The notes under the pieces: generated by a model
Databases searched by the model: none
Seen by the model: only the letters and a program-made list of their open reading frames with translations
Told to the model about the DNA's origin: nothing
Assembly (NCBI RefSeq): GCF_900291015.1
Contig: NZ_OLKL01000045.1
Span: forward strand, 35,550-99,549
Length of the DNA stretch: 64,000 bases
Direction: 5' to 3'
Origin: Pseudomonas persica
Lineage (GTDB): Bacteria; Pseudomonadota; Gammaproteobacteria; Pseudomonadales; Pseudomonadaceae
Shown: one piece after another, positions 51,209 to 60,521 of the stretch
Position numbering within the stretch: position 1 is the first letter of the stretch
Layout of the letters: the number at the start of each line of letters is the position of its first letter
Program-made: the position numbers and the translations under genes

Positions 51209-54200
51209 TTAGCCTTCCACCTGGCTCCACTGTTTGCTCAATCGCTTGTCGGAAATCGGCACCTTGGTCCCCAACTGCTGGGCAAACAGCGACACCCGAT
51301 ATTCCTCCAGCCACCAGCGGTACACGGTCAGTTGCTCATCGCGCTTGCCTTCCTGGGCATGCTTGTCGGCACGGGCCTTGTACTGCGCCCACAGGTTGGC
51401 CAGCTCACCACTCCATACCCGGTCCTTCTGCACCTGCGAACCCAGCTTCTCCAGGCGCAATTCCACCGCCTTGAGGTAACGCGGCAACTCCTTGAACCAG
51501 ACCCCGGGGGTTTCGCGCACGAAGCCCGGGTACACCAGGTTGCCCAGCTGTTGCTTGATGTCGTTCAGCGCCACCGCCTGGCTCAGGTCAATCTTGCCCT
51601 TGAAGCGCTTCTGCAGCCCATGCCACAGTTTCAGCACTTCCAGGGCCTGCCGTGCCAGGCGCTCGGCATGCTCGGCCCAGCTGCCGCGCTTGCGCTCGGC
51701 CAAACCAGCCAGGGCCGCACCATCGCGTGGCAGCGGCTGTTCGCCTTCGAGGATGCAACTGTCCAGGCTGGCCAGCAGAATGTCCTCGACCAGCGCCTCG
51801 ACCCGGCCCATTTCCCGGTACAACAGGCCCAGCTCGGTCAGCCCCGGCAGCTTGCCGCGCAGGTATTTGGCCAGCTCGGCCAGTTGCTGCAGCAACAGCC
51901 GCTGCAAGGCGCGACGGTGCTGGAACTCGGCTTCGGCCTGGGTCGAGAAACGCCCTTCGCGCACGGTGCCGGCCTCTTCCACCAGCGCCGGGTACACGGT
52001 CATCGACAGGCCGGCGATCTTCTGCTGGGCGGTCTGCTTCACTTCGCTGAAGGCCTTGGCCTGCACCGGCTGCTCGCTCTTGGCATCACGCGGCACGGCC
52101 AGCGCTGCCTGGCTGGCGGCGGCAAAACGCGCAGTCAGCTCGGCCAGGTCACGGCCTTCACCCAGGAACTTGCCCTGGCCATCGACCACTTCGATGTTCA
52201 TGCGCAGGTGGCCTTCGACCAGGTTGACCGATTCGGCCCAGGCCTCGTCGGCCACACGGGCGCCGGTCATGCGCAGCAGCTCCTGGCCCAAAGCTTGCGG
52301 CAATGCGCCCTGGCCGAAGACCATACGCGCCAGCGCGGCCTTGACGAAGTCCGGCACCGGCACGAAGTTCTTGCGCAGGGCCTTGGGCAGGTTGCGCACC
52401 AGCGCCACGCACTTGGCTTCCAGCAGGCCCGGCACCAGCCATTCCAGGCGCTCGCCCGGCAGGCTCGGCAGCAGCGGTGCCGGCACCCGCACGGTCACGC
52501 CATCGCGGGGGTGGCCGGGCTCGAAGTGGTAACTCAGCGGCAGGCGCAGCTCACCCACCTGCATGCTGTCGGGATACTGCGCGGCGGTGACCTCACTGGC
52601 CTCGCGGGCCAGCACGTCTTCCTCACGCATGATCAACAGGTTGGCGTCCTTCTGGCTACCCATGCGGTACCAACTGTCGAAGGTCGCGGTCTGATGGATT
52701 TCCGCCGGCAGGCGCGCTTCGTAGAAGGCGTACAGCGTCTCTTCGTCGGCGAGGATGTCACGGCGGCGGGCCTTGGCCTCCAGTTCGTCAAGCTCTTCCA
52801 GCAGGCGCTGGTTGGCCGCCAGGCACTTGGCCCGCGACTGGATTTCGCCACCCACCAGGCCGTGGCGGATGAACAGCTCGCGTGAGGTGGCCGGGTCGAT
52901 CGGGCCAAAATGCACTGGTCGACGACCGACCAGGATCAGGCCGTAGAGGGTGATCTGCTCATAGGCCACCACCTGCCCGCGCTTCTTCTCCCAGTGCGGC
53001 TCGAAGTGGTTCTTCTTGACCAGGTGACCAGCCAGCGGCTCGATCCAGTCCGGCTCGATCCTGGCCACCATGCGTGCATACAGCTTGGTGGTTTCGACCA
53101 GTTCGGCCGCCATCACCCACTGCGGGCGCTTGCGCCCCAGGCCCGACGACGGGTGCACCCAGAAGCGCCGCTGGCGGGCACCCTGGTAGTCGCCCTCTTC
53201 GGTCTTCTGGCCGATCTGGCTGAGCAGGCCGCTGAGAATGGCCTTGTGCATTTTCCGGTAGTCGGACGGGTCCTTGTTCACTGTCAGCTGCAGATCACGG
53301 CAGATCAGCGCCAGCTGACGATGGGCATCGCGCCATTCGCGCAGGCGCAGGTAATTCAGGAAGTTCTTGCGGCACCAGTTGCGCAGCGGGTTGGCGGTCA
53401 GCGCCTGGCGCTGTTCCTCGAAGCCACGCCACAGGTTGACCAGCGCGGCAAAGTCGGAATCCACGTCCTTCCATTGCGCGTGCGCCTGGTCGGCGGCCTG
53501 CTGGCGCTCCGGTGGCCGTTCGCGCGGGTCTTGCACCGACAGCGCACTGGTGACGATCAGCACTTCCTGCAGGCTGCCCAGCCGAGCACCTTCGAGCAGC
53601 ATGCGGCCCAGCCGCGGGTCGATCGGCAGGCGTGCCAGCTGGCGGCCGATCGGTGTCAGCTGGTTCTCGCGGTTGACCGCCGACAGCTCCTGCAGCAGGT
53701 TGAAACCGTCGCTGATGGCCTTGCCATCCGGCGGCTCGATGAACGGGAAGGCGTCGATCGCGCCCAGGCGCAGGTGCAGCATCTGCAGGATCACCGCTGC
53801 CAGGTTGGTGCGCAGGATCTCCGGGTCGGTGAACGCCGGCCGACTGTTGAAATCCTCTTCGCTGTACAGGCGCACGCAGATGCCGGGCTCGACCCGGCCA
53901 CAGCGGCCCTTTCGCTGATTGGCGCTGGCCTGCGACACGGCCTCGATGGGCAGGCGCTGGACCTTGGCGCGGTAGCTGTAGCGGCTGATGCGTGCGGTAC
54001 CGGTGTCGATCACATAGCGGATGCCGGGCACGGTCAGCGAGGTTTCCGCGACGTTGGTGGCCAGCACCACACGGCGCCCGGTGTGCGGCTGGAAGATACG
54101 CTGCTGCTCGGCCGGCGACAGGCGCGCGTACAGCGGCAGGATCTCGGTGTGGCGCAGTTGCGCCTTGCGCAGAATCTCGGCGGCATCGCGGATCTCCCGC

Positions 54201-55114
54201 TCGCCCGGCAGGAAGATCAGCACATCGCCGGGGCCCTTGCCCTCACTGCGCTCGTGTTGCGCCAGTTCATCCAGCGTGGCGAGGATGGCCTGATCGACGG
54301 TGAGGTCATCCTCGATCTGGTTACCCTCCTCGTCCTGCTCGCTGGTCAGCGGGCGGTACCAGGTTTCCACCGGGTAGGTACGCCCGGACACCTCGATGAT
54401 CGGTGCACCGTCGAAGTGCCTGGAGAAGCGTTCCAGGTCGATGGTCGCCGAGGTGATGATCAGTTTCAGGTCCGGGCGGCGGTGCAGCAGGGTCTTCAGG
54501 TAGCCGAGCAGGAAGTCGATGTTCAGGCTGCGTTCGTGGGCTTCGTCGACGATGATCGTGTCGTAGCGTTCGAGGAACCGGTCGTGCTGGGTTTCGGCCA
54601 GCAGGATGCCGTCGGTCATCAGCTTGACCAGGGTATTGGCGTCGCTCTGGTCCTCGAAGCGCACCTGGTAGCCGACCAGCCCGCCCAGCGGCGTGCCCAG
54701 TTCTTCGGCGACCCGCGCCGCCACGCTGCGGGCGGCGATCCGGCGTGGCTGGGTGTGGGCGATCAGGCCATGGCTGCCACGGCCCAGTTCCAGGCAGATC
54801 TTCGGCAACTGGGTGGTCTTGCCCGAGCCGGTTTCGCCAGCGATCACCAGCACCTGGTGTTCGGCCAGGGCCTTCTTGATTTCGTCACGCTTGGCAGCGA
54901 TTGGCAGGCTGTCGTCGTAGCGTACGGTTGGCACGCTCTGCTGACGCGCGGTGACCTGGGCGCAGGACGCCTGGACCTTTTCCCCCCACTGCGCCAGCTT
55001 CGCCTCGTCGGGGCGCTTGCGCAGTTCGTGCAATTGCCGGCGCAGGCGATGGCGGTCGGCGATCATGGCGTGGTCGAGGTTTTGCAACAGTTTGTCGATG
55101 GCGTGGTCAGTCAT
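51209..55114 (-). CDS. hrpA: ATP-dependent RNA helicase HrpA
   Basis: The 1301-residue DEAH/RHA helicase matches E. coli HrpA in length and order: Walker A GETGSGKT (93-100), DEAH in VDEAHERSLN near 190, SATID, FLPGEREIRD, TNVAETSLTVPGIRYVID and QRKGRCGRVEPG; then the HA2/OB part and the long HrpA-specific C-terminal domain (DUF3418). HrpA acts in mRNA processing and resolves stalled ribosomes. ATG 55114 gives MTDHAIDKLLQNLDHAM. A REP pair and a polyamine gene follow upstream. Confidence 0.95.
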   Translation of the reverse strand: MTDHAIDKLLQNLDHAMIADRHRLRRQLHELRKRPDEAKLAQWGEKVQASCAQVTARQQSVPTVRYDDSLPIAAKRDEIKKALAEHQVLVIAGETGSGKTTQLPKICLELGRGSHGLIAHTQPRRIAARSVAARVAEELGTPLGGLVGYQVRFEDQSDANTLVKLMTDGILLAETQHDRFLERYDTIIVDEAHERSLNIDFLLGYLKTLLHRRPDLKLIITSATIDLERFSRHFDGAPIIEVSGRTYPVETWYRPLTSEQDEEGNQIEDDLTVDQAILATLDELAQHERSEGKGPGDVLIFLPGEREIRDAAEILRKAQLRHTEILPLYARLSPAEQQRIFQPHTGRRVVLATNVAETSLTVPGIRYVIDTGTARISRYSYRAKVQRLPIEAVSQASANQRKGRCGRVEPGICVRLYSEEDFNSRPAFTDPEILRTNLAAVILQMLHLRLGAIDAFPFIEPPDGKAISDGFNLLQELSAVNRENQLTPIGRQLARLPIDPRLGRMLLEGARLGSLQEVLIVTSALSVQDPRERPPERQQAADQAHAQWKDVDSDFAALVNLWRGFEEQRQALTANPLRNWCRKNFLNYLRLREWRDAHRQLALICRDLQLTVNKDPSDYRKMHKAILSGLLSQIGQKTEEGDYQGARQRRFWVHPSSGLGRKRPQWVMAAELVETTKLYARMVARIEPDWIEPLAGHLVKKNHFEPHWEKKRGQVVAYEQITLYGLILVGRRPVHFGPIDPATSRELFIRHGLVGGEIQSRAKCLAANQRLLEELDELEAKARRRDILADEETLYAFYEARLPAEIHQTATFDSWYRMGSQKDANLLIMREEDVLAREASEVTAAQYPDSMQVGELRLPLSYHFEPGHPRDGVTVRVPAPLLPSLPGERLEWLVPGLLEAKCVALVRNLPKALRKNFVPVPDFVKAALARMVFGQGALPQALGQELLRMTGARVADEAWAESVNLVEGHLRMNIEVVDGQGKFLGEGRDLAELTARFAAASQAALAVPRDAKSEQPVQAKAFSEVKQTAQQKIAGLSMTVYPALVEEAGTVREGRFSTQAEAEFQHRRALQRLLLQQLAELAKYLRGKLPGLTELGLLYREMGRVEALVEDILLASLDSCILEGEQPLPRDGAALAGLAERKRGSWAEHAERLARQALEVLKLWHGLQKRFKGKIDLSQAVALNDIKQQLGNLVYPGFVRETPGVWFKELPRYLKAVELRLEKLGSQVQKDRVWSGELANLWAQYKARADKHAQEGKRDEQLTVYRWWLEEYRVSLFAQQLGTKVPISDKRLSKQWSQVEG

Positions 55115-55205
55115 GGGGCTTTTTAGTGATGCAGGTGGGCCTGCTTTGTCATGATCGGCATTCGGAAAGTCGGGCGATTGTCGCAGATTTGCCGGTTCTC
55201 TGCTG

Positions 55206-55309
55206 CCTGTGCCGGCCTCTTCGCGGGTAAACCCGCTCCCACAGGTACCCCACAGCTCTCAGCCTTGATGCGATCCTGTGGGAGCGGGTTCACCCGCGAA
55301 GAGGCCAGT
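55206..55309. repeat. REP pair (BIME)
   Basis: Facing copies near 55213-55244 and 55275-55306, between the divergent hrpA and polyamine genes. This is one of the few REP pairs in a divergent space. Confidence 0.9.
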
Positions 55310-55334
55310 TGCAACAGCACATATGTTTAGCCAA

Positions 55335-55384
55335 ATGCGATGTAAAGGTTGCCATTCACTGCTTTAATCAACCTTACGCCGCAT
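55335..55384. promoter_or_regulatory. Interrupted palindrome upstream of the polyamine genes
   Basis: ATGCG + GTAAAGGTTG faces CAACCTTAC + CGCAT with an 17-base spacer (one extra A in the left arm). It lies about 265-315 bases before the ligase start and may be an operator or RNA hairpin. The rest of 55385-55634 holds only a doubtful 54-codon frame. Confidence 0.4.
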
Positions 55385-55399
55385 GTGAGTATCAAAGGC

Positions 55400-55564
55400 A
55401 TGACTCCCGTCCAGCCCATCGCCCCACCGCTGTCCCGCCCTTCGCTGCCGAAGGCCCGGCGCCGTGCCGGTGAAAATCCGCTGGTGCACATCATCCTCGC
55501 CTTCTGGGCCCTGTGGCACTGTCGTCACGCGCGCCCACCGGATTTTTCGCTCACGCCTTTGTGA
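55400..55564 (+). CDS. Doubtful 54-codon frame
   Basis: An ATG frame (MTPVQPIAPPLSRPSLPKAR.., ending DFSLTPL) with a hydrophobic stretch LVHIILAFWALWHC lies in the leader of the polyamine gene. The ribosome site AAAGG is only one base from the ATG, and GC-rich DNA easily gives such frames. I list it because nothing else fills this stretch. Confidence 0.2.
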   Translation: MTPVQPIAPPLSRPSLPKARRRAGENPLVHIILAFWALWHCRHARPPDFSLTPL

Positions 55565-55649
55565 CCAGACCTGGCCGACGTCCGGCCGTTTGACTCAGTT
55601 GGGCCGCCTGCATGCGCGGTGGCCCCGTGCGCCCGTGAGCGAATCCATC

Positions 55650-57014
55650 ATGCACTTTGCACCTGTAGAGCAGGCCAGCCGTTTTTTGGCCGACAACCCC
55701 GATATCGAGCTGTTCGAACTGTTCATCCTCGACGCCAACGGCGTACCGCGCGGCAAGCTGCTGCACCGCGAGGAACTGCTGGCCGTGTACCAGTCCGGCC
55801 GGCCACTGCCCAGCACCATCCTCGGCCTGACCCTGAACGGCGACGACGTGGAAAACTCCGGCCTGGTGTGGGACGTCGGCGATATCGACTGCCGTGCCTA
55901 CCCGCTAGCAGGCAGCCTGGTGCGCCTGCCCTGGCGCCGGGTGCCGACCGCCGCGGTGCAGGTGAGCATGCACCCGAACGAGGGCCTGCCGGCCAGCATC
56001 GCCGACCCGCGCCACGTGCTGCTGCGTACCATCGAAGCATTGAAGGCCGACGGCTACCATCCGGTGATGGCCTGCGAGCTGGAATTCTACCTGCTCGACC
56101 AGCAACGTGACGCCCAGGGCCGCCCGCAACCGGCGCTGGACAACGATGGCGGTCGCCCACGCAGCACCCAGGTGTATGGCCTGCGCGAACTGGAGCAAAT
56201 CGAGCCGTTTCTTGCCGACCTCTATGCCGCCTGCAAGGCCCAGGGCATCCCGGCCCGCACGGCGATTTCGGAATACGCCCCCGGCCAGGTGGAAATCACC
56301 CTCGAACACGGCGACGCCCTGCAGGCGATGGACCAGGCCGTACGCTACAAGCGCCTGGTCAAAGGCGTGGCCCATGCCCATGGCATGCAGGCCTGCTTCA
56401 TGGCCAAGCCGTTCGCGCAACTGGCCGGCACCGGCATGCACATGCACCTGAGCCTGGCCGACAGCGCCGGCAACAACCTGTTCGCCAGCGAGGACAAGGC
56501 CGGCACCCCGCTGCTGCGCCAGGCCGTGGCCGGCATGTTGCGCCACCTGCGCGACTCGCTGCTGCTGTTCTGCCCCAACGCCAACTCGTTCCGCCGCTTC
56601 CAGGCCAACAGCTATGCGCCGCTGGCGCCGACCTGGGGCGTGGACAACCGCACCGTGAGCCTGCGCATACCGGGCGGCCCGGCCAACAGCCGGCATGTGG
56701 AGCACCGCATCTGCGGCGCCGACGCCAACCCCTACCTGGCCGCTGCGGCGATCCTTGCCGCCAGCCACCGGGGTATCCGCGAACAGCTGGACCCGGGGGC
56801 ACCGGTGGAAGGCAACGGCTATGCCCAGGCCACCGAACACCTGCCCACCGACTGGCTGACCGCCCTCGACGCCCTGCAGCATTCCAGCTGGGCGCGCGAA
56901 GCACTGGGCGAGGACTTCCTTGGCGTGTATCTGAAGGTCAAGCGCGCCGAGTACCGCCAGTTCATGGCCGAAGTCAGCGAGCAGGACTGGCGCTGGTACC
57001 TGCACCAGGCCTGA
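55650..57014 (+). CDS. Glutamate-polyamine ligase (glutamine synthetase family)
   Basis: The 454-residue protein is a glutamine synthetase-like enzyme of the PuuA/PauA type that joins glutamate to putrescine or other polyamines. Landmarks are FELFILDANGVPRGKLLHREELL, ACELEFYLLD (metal Glu), EYAPGQVEITLEHGDAL, GTGMHMHLSL and APLAPTWGVDNRTVSLRIPGG. ATG 55650 is preferred; GTG 55635 is in frame and cannot be ruled out. It is followed 23 bases later by the FAD oxidase that acts on its product. Which polyamine is used is not known, as P. putida has several paralogues. Confidence 0.9.
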   Translation: MHFAPVEQASRFLADNPDIELFELFILDANGVPRGKLLHREELLAVYQSGRPLPSTILGLTLNGDDVENSGLVWDVGDIDCRAYPLAGSLVRLPWRRVPTAAVQVSMHPNEGLPASIADPRHVLLRTIEALKADGYHPVMACELEFYLLDQQRDAQGRPQPALDNDGGRPRSTQVYGLRELEQIEPFLADLYAACKAQGIPARTAISEYAPGQVEITLEHGDALQAMDQAVRYKRLVKGVAHAHGMQACFMAKPFAQLAGTGMHMHLSLADSAGNNLFASEDKAGTPLLRQAVAGMLRHLRDSLLLFCPNANSFRRFQANSYAPLAPTWGVDNRTVSLRIPGGPANSRHVEHRICGADANPYLAAAAILAASHRGIREQLDPGAPVEGNGYAQATEHLPTDWLTALDALQHSSWAREALGEDFLGVYLKVKRAEYRQFMAEVSEQDWRWYLHQA

Positions 57015-57037
57015 GCCCCAACTAACAAGGAACACCC

Positions 57038-58345
57038 ATGAACGCAGCATTGAACAAAGGCCCGGCGCAGCGCGCGCCGTCCTACTACAGCGCCAGCCTC
57101 AACGACCACACCGAGTACCCGCAGCTCAAGGGCACGGTGCAGGTGGATGTGGCGATCATCGGCGGCGGCTTCACCGGCGTGGCCACAGCGGTGGAACTGG
57201 CCGAGCGTGGTCTGAAAGTGGCCATCGTCGAAACCAACCGCATCGGCTGGGGGGCCAGCGGGCGCAACGGCGGCCAGGTTACCGGCAGCCTGTCGGGCGA
57301 CGAAGCCATGCGCTCGCAGATGCGCAACCGCCTGGGTGCCGAGGTCGATGACTTCATCTGGCACTTGCGCTGGCGCGGTCATCAAGTGATCGAGCAACGC
57401 GTGGCACGCTACGGCATCGACTGTGACCTCAAGCGCGGCCACCTGCATGCGGCGATGAAGCCCTCGCACATGGACGAGCTGCGCGCATTCGAAGCCGAGG
57501 CACGGCGGCGCGGCATGGGCGAGCAGGTGCAACTGCTGGACCGCGATGGCATGGCCGAGCACCTGCAAAGCCCGCTGTACCTGGGCGCGCTGAAGAACCT
57601 GCGCAACCTGCACCTGCACCCGCTCAACCTGTGCCTGGGCGAGGCCCGTGCGGCCCATGGCCTGGGGGCGCTGATTTTCGAGAATTCCGAAGTACTGGAC
57701 ATCGTCCACGGCCCGCGCCCGGCGGTGGTCACCGCCCACGGCCGGGTCGAGGCGCGCCAGGTGATGCTGGCCGGTGATGTGTACCACAAGCTGGAAAAGC
57801 GCCAGCTCAAGGGCAAGATCTTCCCGGCCATGGGCGGCATCGTCACCACCGCGCCGCTGGGGGAACTGGCCGAGCAGATCAACCCGCAGGACCTGGCGGT
57901 GTACGACTGCCGCTTCGTGCTCGACTATTACCGCCTGACCGCCGACAAGCGCCTGCTGTTCGGCGGCGGTGCCAACTATTCCGGCCGTGATTCACGGGAT
58001 ATCGAAGGCGAACTGCGCCCGTGCATCGAACGCACGTTCCCGGCATTGAAAGGCGTGCCGATCGAGTTCCAGTGGAGCTGCGCCATGGGCATCGTGGTCA
58101 ACCGCATCCCACAGCTGGGCAAGTTGTCGGATAACGTGTGGTATTGCCAGGGCTATTCGGGGCACGGGATTGCCACCAGCCACATCATGGGCGAGATCAT
58201 GGCCGAGGCGCTGACCGGGACCCTGGAGAAATTCGACACCTTTGCCCAGTGCAAGCATGTGCGGGTGCCGATGGGCGACTTGCTGGGCAACCCGCTGCTG
58301 GCGGCGGGGATGTGGTACTACCAGATGCTGGAAAAACTGCGCTGA
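57038..58345 (+). CDS. FAD-dependent oxidase of the PuuB/PauB type
   Basis: The 435-residue flavoenzyme of the DAO family has the FAD motif IIGGGFTGVATA (40-51) and WGASGRNGGQVTG, the mark of gamma-glutamylputrescine oxidases, and the C-terminal GYSGHGIATSH. It would oxidise the gamma-glutamyl-polyamine made by the upstream ligase, releasing an aldehyde and ammonia or amine. AAGGA lies 6 bases before ATG 57038. The pair forms an operon that ends in REPs. Confidence 0.9.
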   Translation: MNAALNKGPAQRAPSYYSASLNDHTEYPQLKGTVQVDVAIIGGGFTGVATAVELAERGLKVAIVETNRIGWGASGRNGGQVTGSLSGDEAMRSQMRNRLGAEVDDFIWHLRWRGHQVIEQRVARYGIDCDLKRGHLHAAMKPSHMDELRAFEAEARRRGMGEQVQLLDRDGMAEHLQSPLYLGALKNLRNLHLHPLNLCLGEARAAHGLGALIFENSEVLDIVHGPRPAVVTAHGRVEARQVMLAGDVYHKLEKRQLKGKIFPAMGGIVTTAPLGELAEQINPQDLAVYDCRFVLDYYRLTADKRLLFGGGANYSGRDSRDIEGELRPCIERTFPALKGVPIEFQWSCAMGIVVNRIPQLGKLSDNVWYCQGYSGHGIATSHIMGEIMAEALTGTLEKFDTFAQCKHVRVPMGDLLGNPLLAAGMWYYQMLEKLR

Positions 58346-58349
58346 AGCA

Positions 58350-58439
58350 TTCGCGGGTAAACCCGCTCCCACAGGTATTGCACAACCCTTGAGAGTTGCG
58401 CAAAACCTGTGGGAGCGGGTTTACCCGCGAAAAGGCCAG
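58350..58439. repeat. REP pair (BIME)
   Basis: Facing copies near 58350-58376 and 58406-58437 between the convergent oxidase and fadD genes. The spacer has tgcacaac / gttgcgca, also inverted. Confidence 0.9.
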
Positions 58440-58463
58440 TAAAGCCAGCGAAGATGCAGAGGA

Positions 58464-60161
58464 TCAGGCGATCTTCTTCAGGCCCTGCTTCTTCAGCTCT
58501 TCATCGCGCAGTTCGCGGCGCAGGATCTTGCCCACGTTGGTGGTCGGCAGCGCGTCGCGGAACTCGATCTGGCGCGGAACCTTGTAGCCGGTGACGTTGG
58601 CACGCATGTGCTCCATCACCTGCTCCTTGGTCACGGTCATGCCCGGCTTGACCACGATGAACACCTTGATCACTTCACCGGACTTCTCGTCCGGCACGCC
58701 GATGGCTGCACACTGCAGCACGCCCGGCAGGGCCGCCAGCACATCTTCCAGCTCATTGGGGTACACGTTGAAGCCCGAGACCAGGATCATGTCCTTCTTG
58801 CGGTCGACAATGCGCATGTAGCCATCCGGCTGGATCACGGCAATGTCACCGGTCTTCAGCCAGCCATCGCTGTCGAGGATCTCGGCAGTGGCGTCCTCGC
58901 GCTGCCAGTAGCCCTTCATCACCTGCGGGCCCTTGATGCACAACTCGCCCACCTCGCCCAGCGGCAGCTCGTTGCCGTTGTCGTCGATGACTTTGCACAG
59001 GGTGGACGGCACCGGAATACCGATGGTGCCGACCTGGTTGGCATCTGCGGGGTTCACCGCGGCCACCGGGCTGGTCTCGGTCATGCCATAGCCTTCGCAG
59101 ATGGCGCAGCCGGTCACGGCCTTCCAGCGCTCGGCCACGCTCAGCTGCAAGGCCATGCCGCCGGACAGGGTGATCTTCAGCGCCGAGAAGTCCAGGGCAC
59201 GGAACGCTTCGTTGTTGCACAGGGCAACGAACAGGGTGTTGAGGCCGACGAAGCCGCTGAACTTCCACTTGCCCAGTTCCTTGACCATGGCCGGCAGGTC
59301 ACGCGGGTTACTGATCAGCACGTTGTGGTTGCCGATCAGCATCATTGCCATGCAATGGAAGGTAAAGGCGTAGATGTGGTACAGCGGCAGCGGGGTGATG
59401 AGGATTTCGCAGCCTTCGTGCAGGTTGGAGCCCATCAGTGCCCGGCACTGCAGCATGTTGGCGACCAGGTTGCGGTGGGTCAGCATCGCGCCCTTGGCCA
59501 CGCCGGTGGTGCCACCGGTGTACTGCAGCACCGCCACGTCGTTGGCCTGCGGGTTGGCCTCGGTCACCGGCTGGCCCTTGCCCAGCGCCAGTGCGTCGTT
59601 GAAGCGTACGGCACGCGGCAGGTTGTAGGCCGGTACCATCTTCTTCACGTACTTGATCACGCTGTTGATCAGCAGGCGCTTGAGCGGTGGCAGCAGGTCG
59701 GCCACTTCGGTAACGATGACGTGCCTGACCTGGGTCTTGGGCACCACCTTCTCGGCCAGGTGGGCCATGTTGGCCAGGCACACCAGAGCCTTGGCGCCGG
59801 AGTCGTTGAACTGGTGTTCCATTTCCCGTGCGGTGTACAGCGGGTTGGTGTTGACCACGATCAGCCCGGCACGCATGGCACCGAATACCGCCACCGGGTA
59901 TTGCAGTACGTTAGGCAGTTGCACGGCGATACGGTCACCCGGCTTGAGGTCGGTATGCTGCTGCAACCAGGCGGCAAACGCCCCCGACAGCGCATACAGC
60001 TCGCCATAAGTGATAGTCTTGCCCAGGTTGCTAAAGGCCGGTTTGTCGGCAAAGCGTTGGCAGGATTGCTTGAGTACCGCCTGGATATTGGGGAATTCGT
60101 CAGGATTGATTTCCGCCGTAATCCCGGCTGGGTACTTATCCTTCCAAAAATTTTCGATCAT
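58464..60161 (-). CDS. fadD: Long-chain fatty acid-CoA ligase FadD (first copy)
   Basis: The 565-residue acyl-CoA synthetase has the AMP-binding motif YTGGTTGVAKGAML (214-227), GYGMTETSPV, and the C-terminal FACS region DGWLKTGDIAVIQPDGYMRIVDRKKDMILVSGFNVYPNE split over two motifs. It activates exogenous and membrane-derived fatty acids for beta-oxidation and PHA synthesis. ATG 60161 has GGAG 9 bases upstream. It lies downstream of a second copy in the same direction, as in other pseudomonads. Two inverted repeats in its leader may control it. Confidence 0.95.
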   Translation of the reverse strand: MIENFWKDKYPAGITAEINPDEFPNIQAVLKQSCQRFADKPAFSNLGKTITYGELYALSGAFAAWLQQHTDLKPGDRIAVQLPNVLQYPVAVFGAMRAGLIVVNTNPLYTAREMEHQFNDSGAKALVCLANMAHLAEKVVPKTQVRHVIVTEVADLLPPLKRLLINSVIKYVKKMVPAYNLPRAVRFNDALALGKGQPVTEANPQANDVAVLQYTGGTTGVAKGAMLTHRNLVANMLQCRALMGSNLHEGCEILITPLPLYHIYAFTFHCMAMMLIGNHNVLISNPRDLPAMVKELGKWKFSGFVGLNTLFVALCNNEAFRALDFSALKITLSGGMALQLSVAERWKAVTGCAICEGYGMTETSPVAAVNPADANQVGTIGIPVPSTLCKVIDDNGNELPLGEVGELCIKGPQVMKGYWQREDATAEILDSDGWLKTGDIAVIQPDGYMRIVDRKKDMILVSGFNVYPNELEDVLAALPGVLQCAAIGVPDEKSGEVIKVFIVVKPGMTVTKEQVMEHMRANVTGYKVPRQIEFRDALPTTNVGKILRRELRDEELKKQGLKKIA

Positions 60162-60298
60162 GGAAGCCCACTCCTTCAGCAACAGCGAAGTTCGATTCAC
60201 GCGTTGATGCGCTTATTATTGATATGAGATGACGGCTCGTTGCAAACCGGATCATCTGAAAGCGGGCCGAGAGTAACAGCTTTGCCTGGGGTCGCCTA

Positions 60299-60358
60299 GA
60301 GGCCAAAACAGGCCTCACGGTCACAAAAATGACTCAATGAAGAATACAGGTCATTTTT
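60299..60358. promoter_or_regulatory. Two inverted repeats upstream of fadD
   Basis: GAGGCC-N6-GGCCTC (60299-60316) and AAAAATGAC-N16-GTCATTTTT (60325-60333 / 60350-60358) are both perfect. They lie about 140-200 bases before the fadD start in a 360-base gap that otherwise holds a REP pair and no gene. They do not match the PsrA or FadR consensus as I know them. Confidence 0.4.
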
Positions 60359-60421
60359 AGAGTAATTATCCAAAATGTTGCAGATCGGGCTGTAAAAAGC
60401 CTGCTAGAGGTGTTTGAAAGC

Positions 60422-60509
60422 ATTCGCGGGTGAACCCGCTCCCACACAGGTACTGCACAGGCCTTGAGAACTGCAAGCCCCTTGTGGGAGCGGGTTCACC
60501 CGCGAAGAA
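60422..60509. repeat. REP pair between fadD copies
   Basis: Facing copies near 60424-60450 and 60483-60508 with gtgaaccc/gggttcac variants and an extra ca in the left arm (cccacacagg). Confidence 0.9.
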
Positions 60510-60521
60510 TCCAACTCGGTC

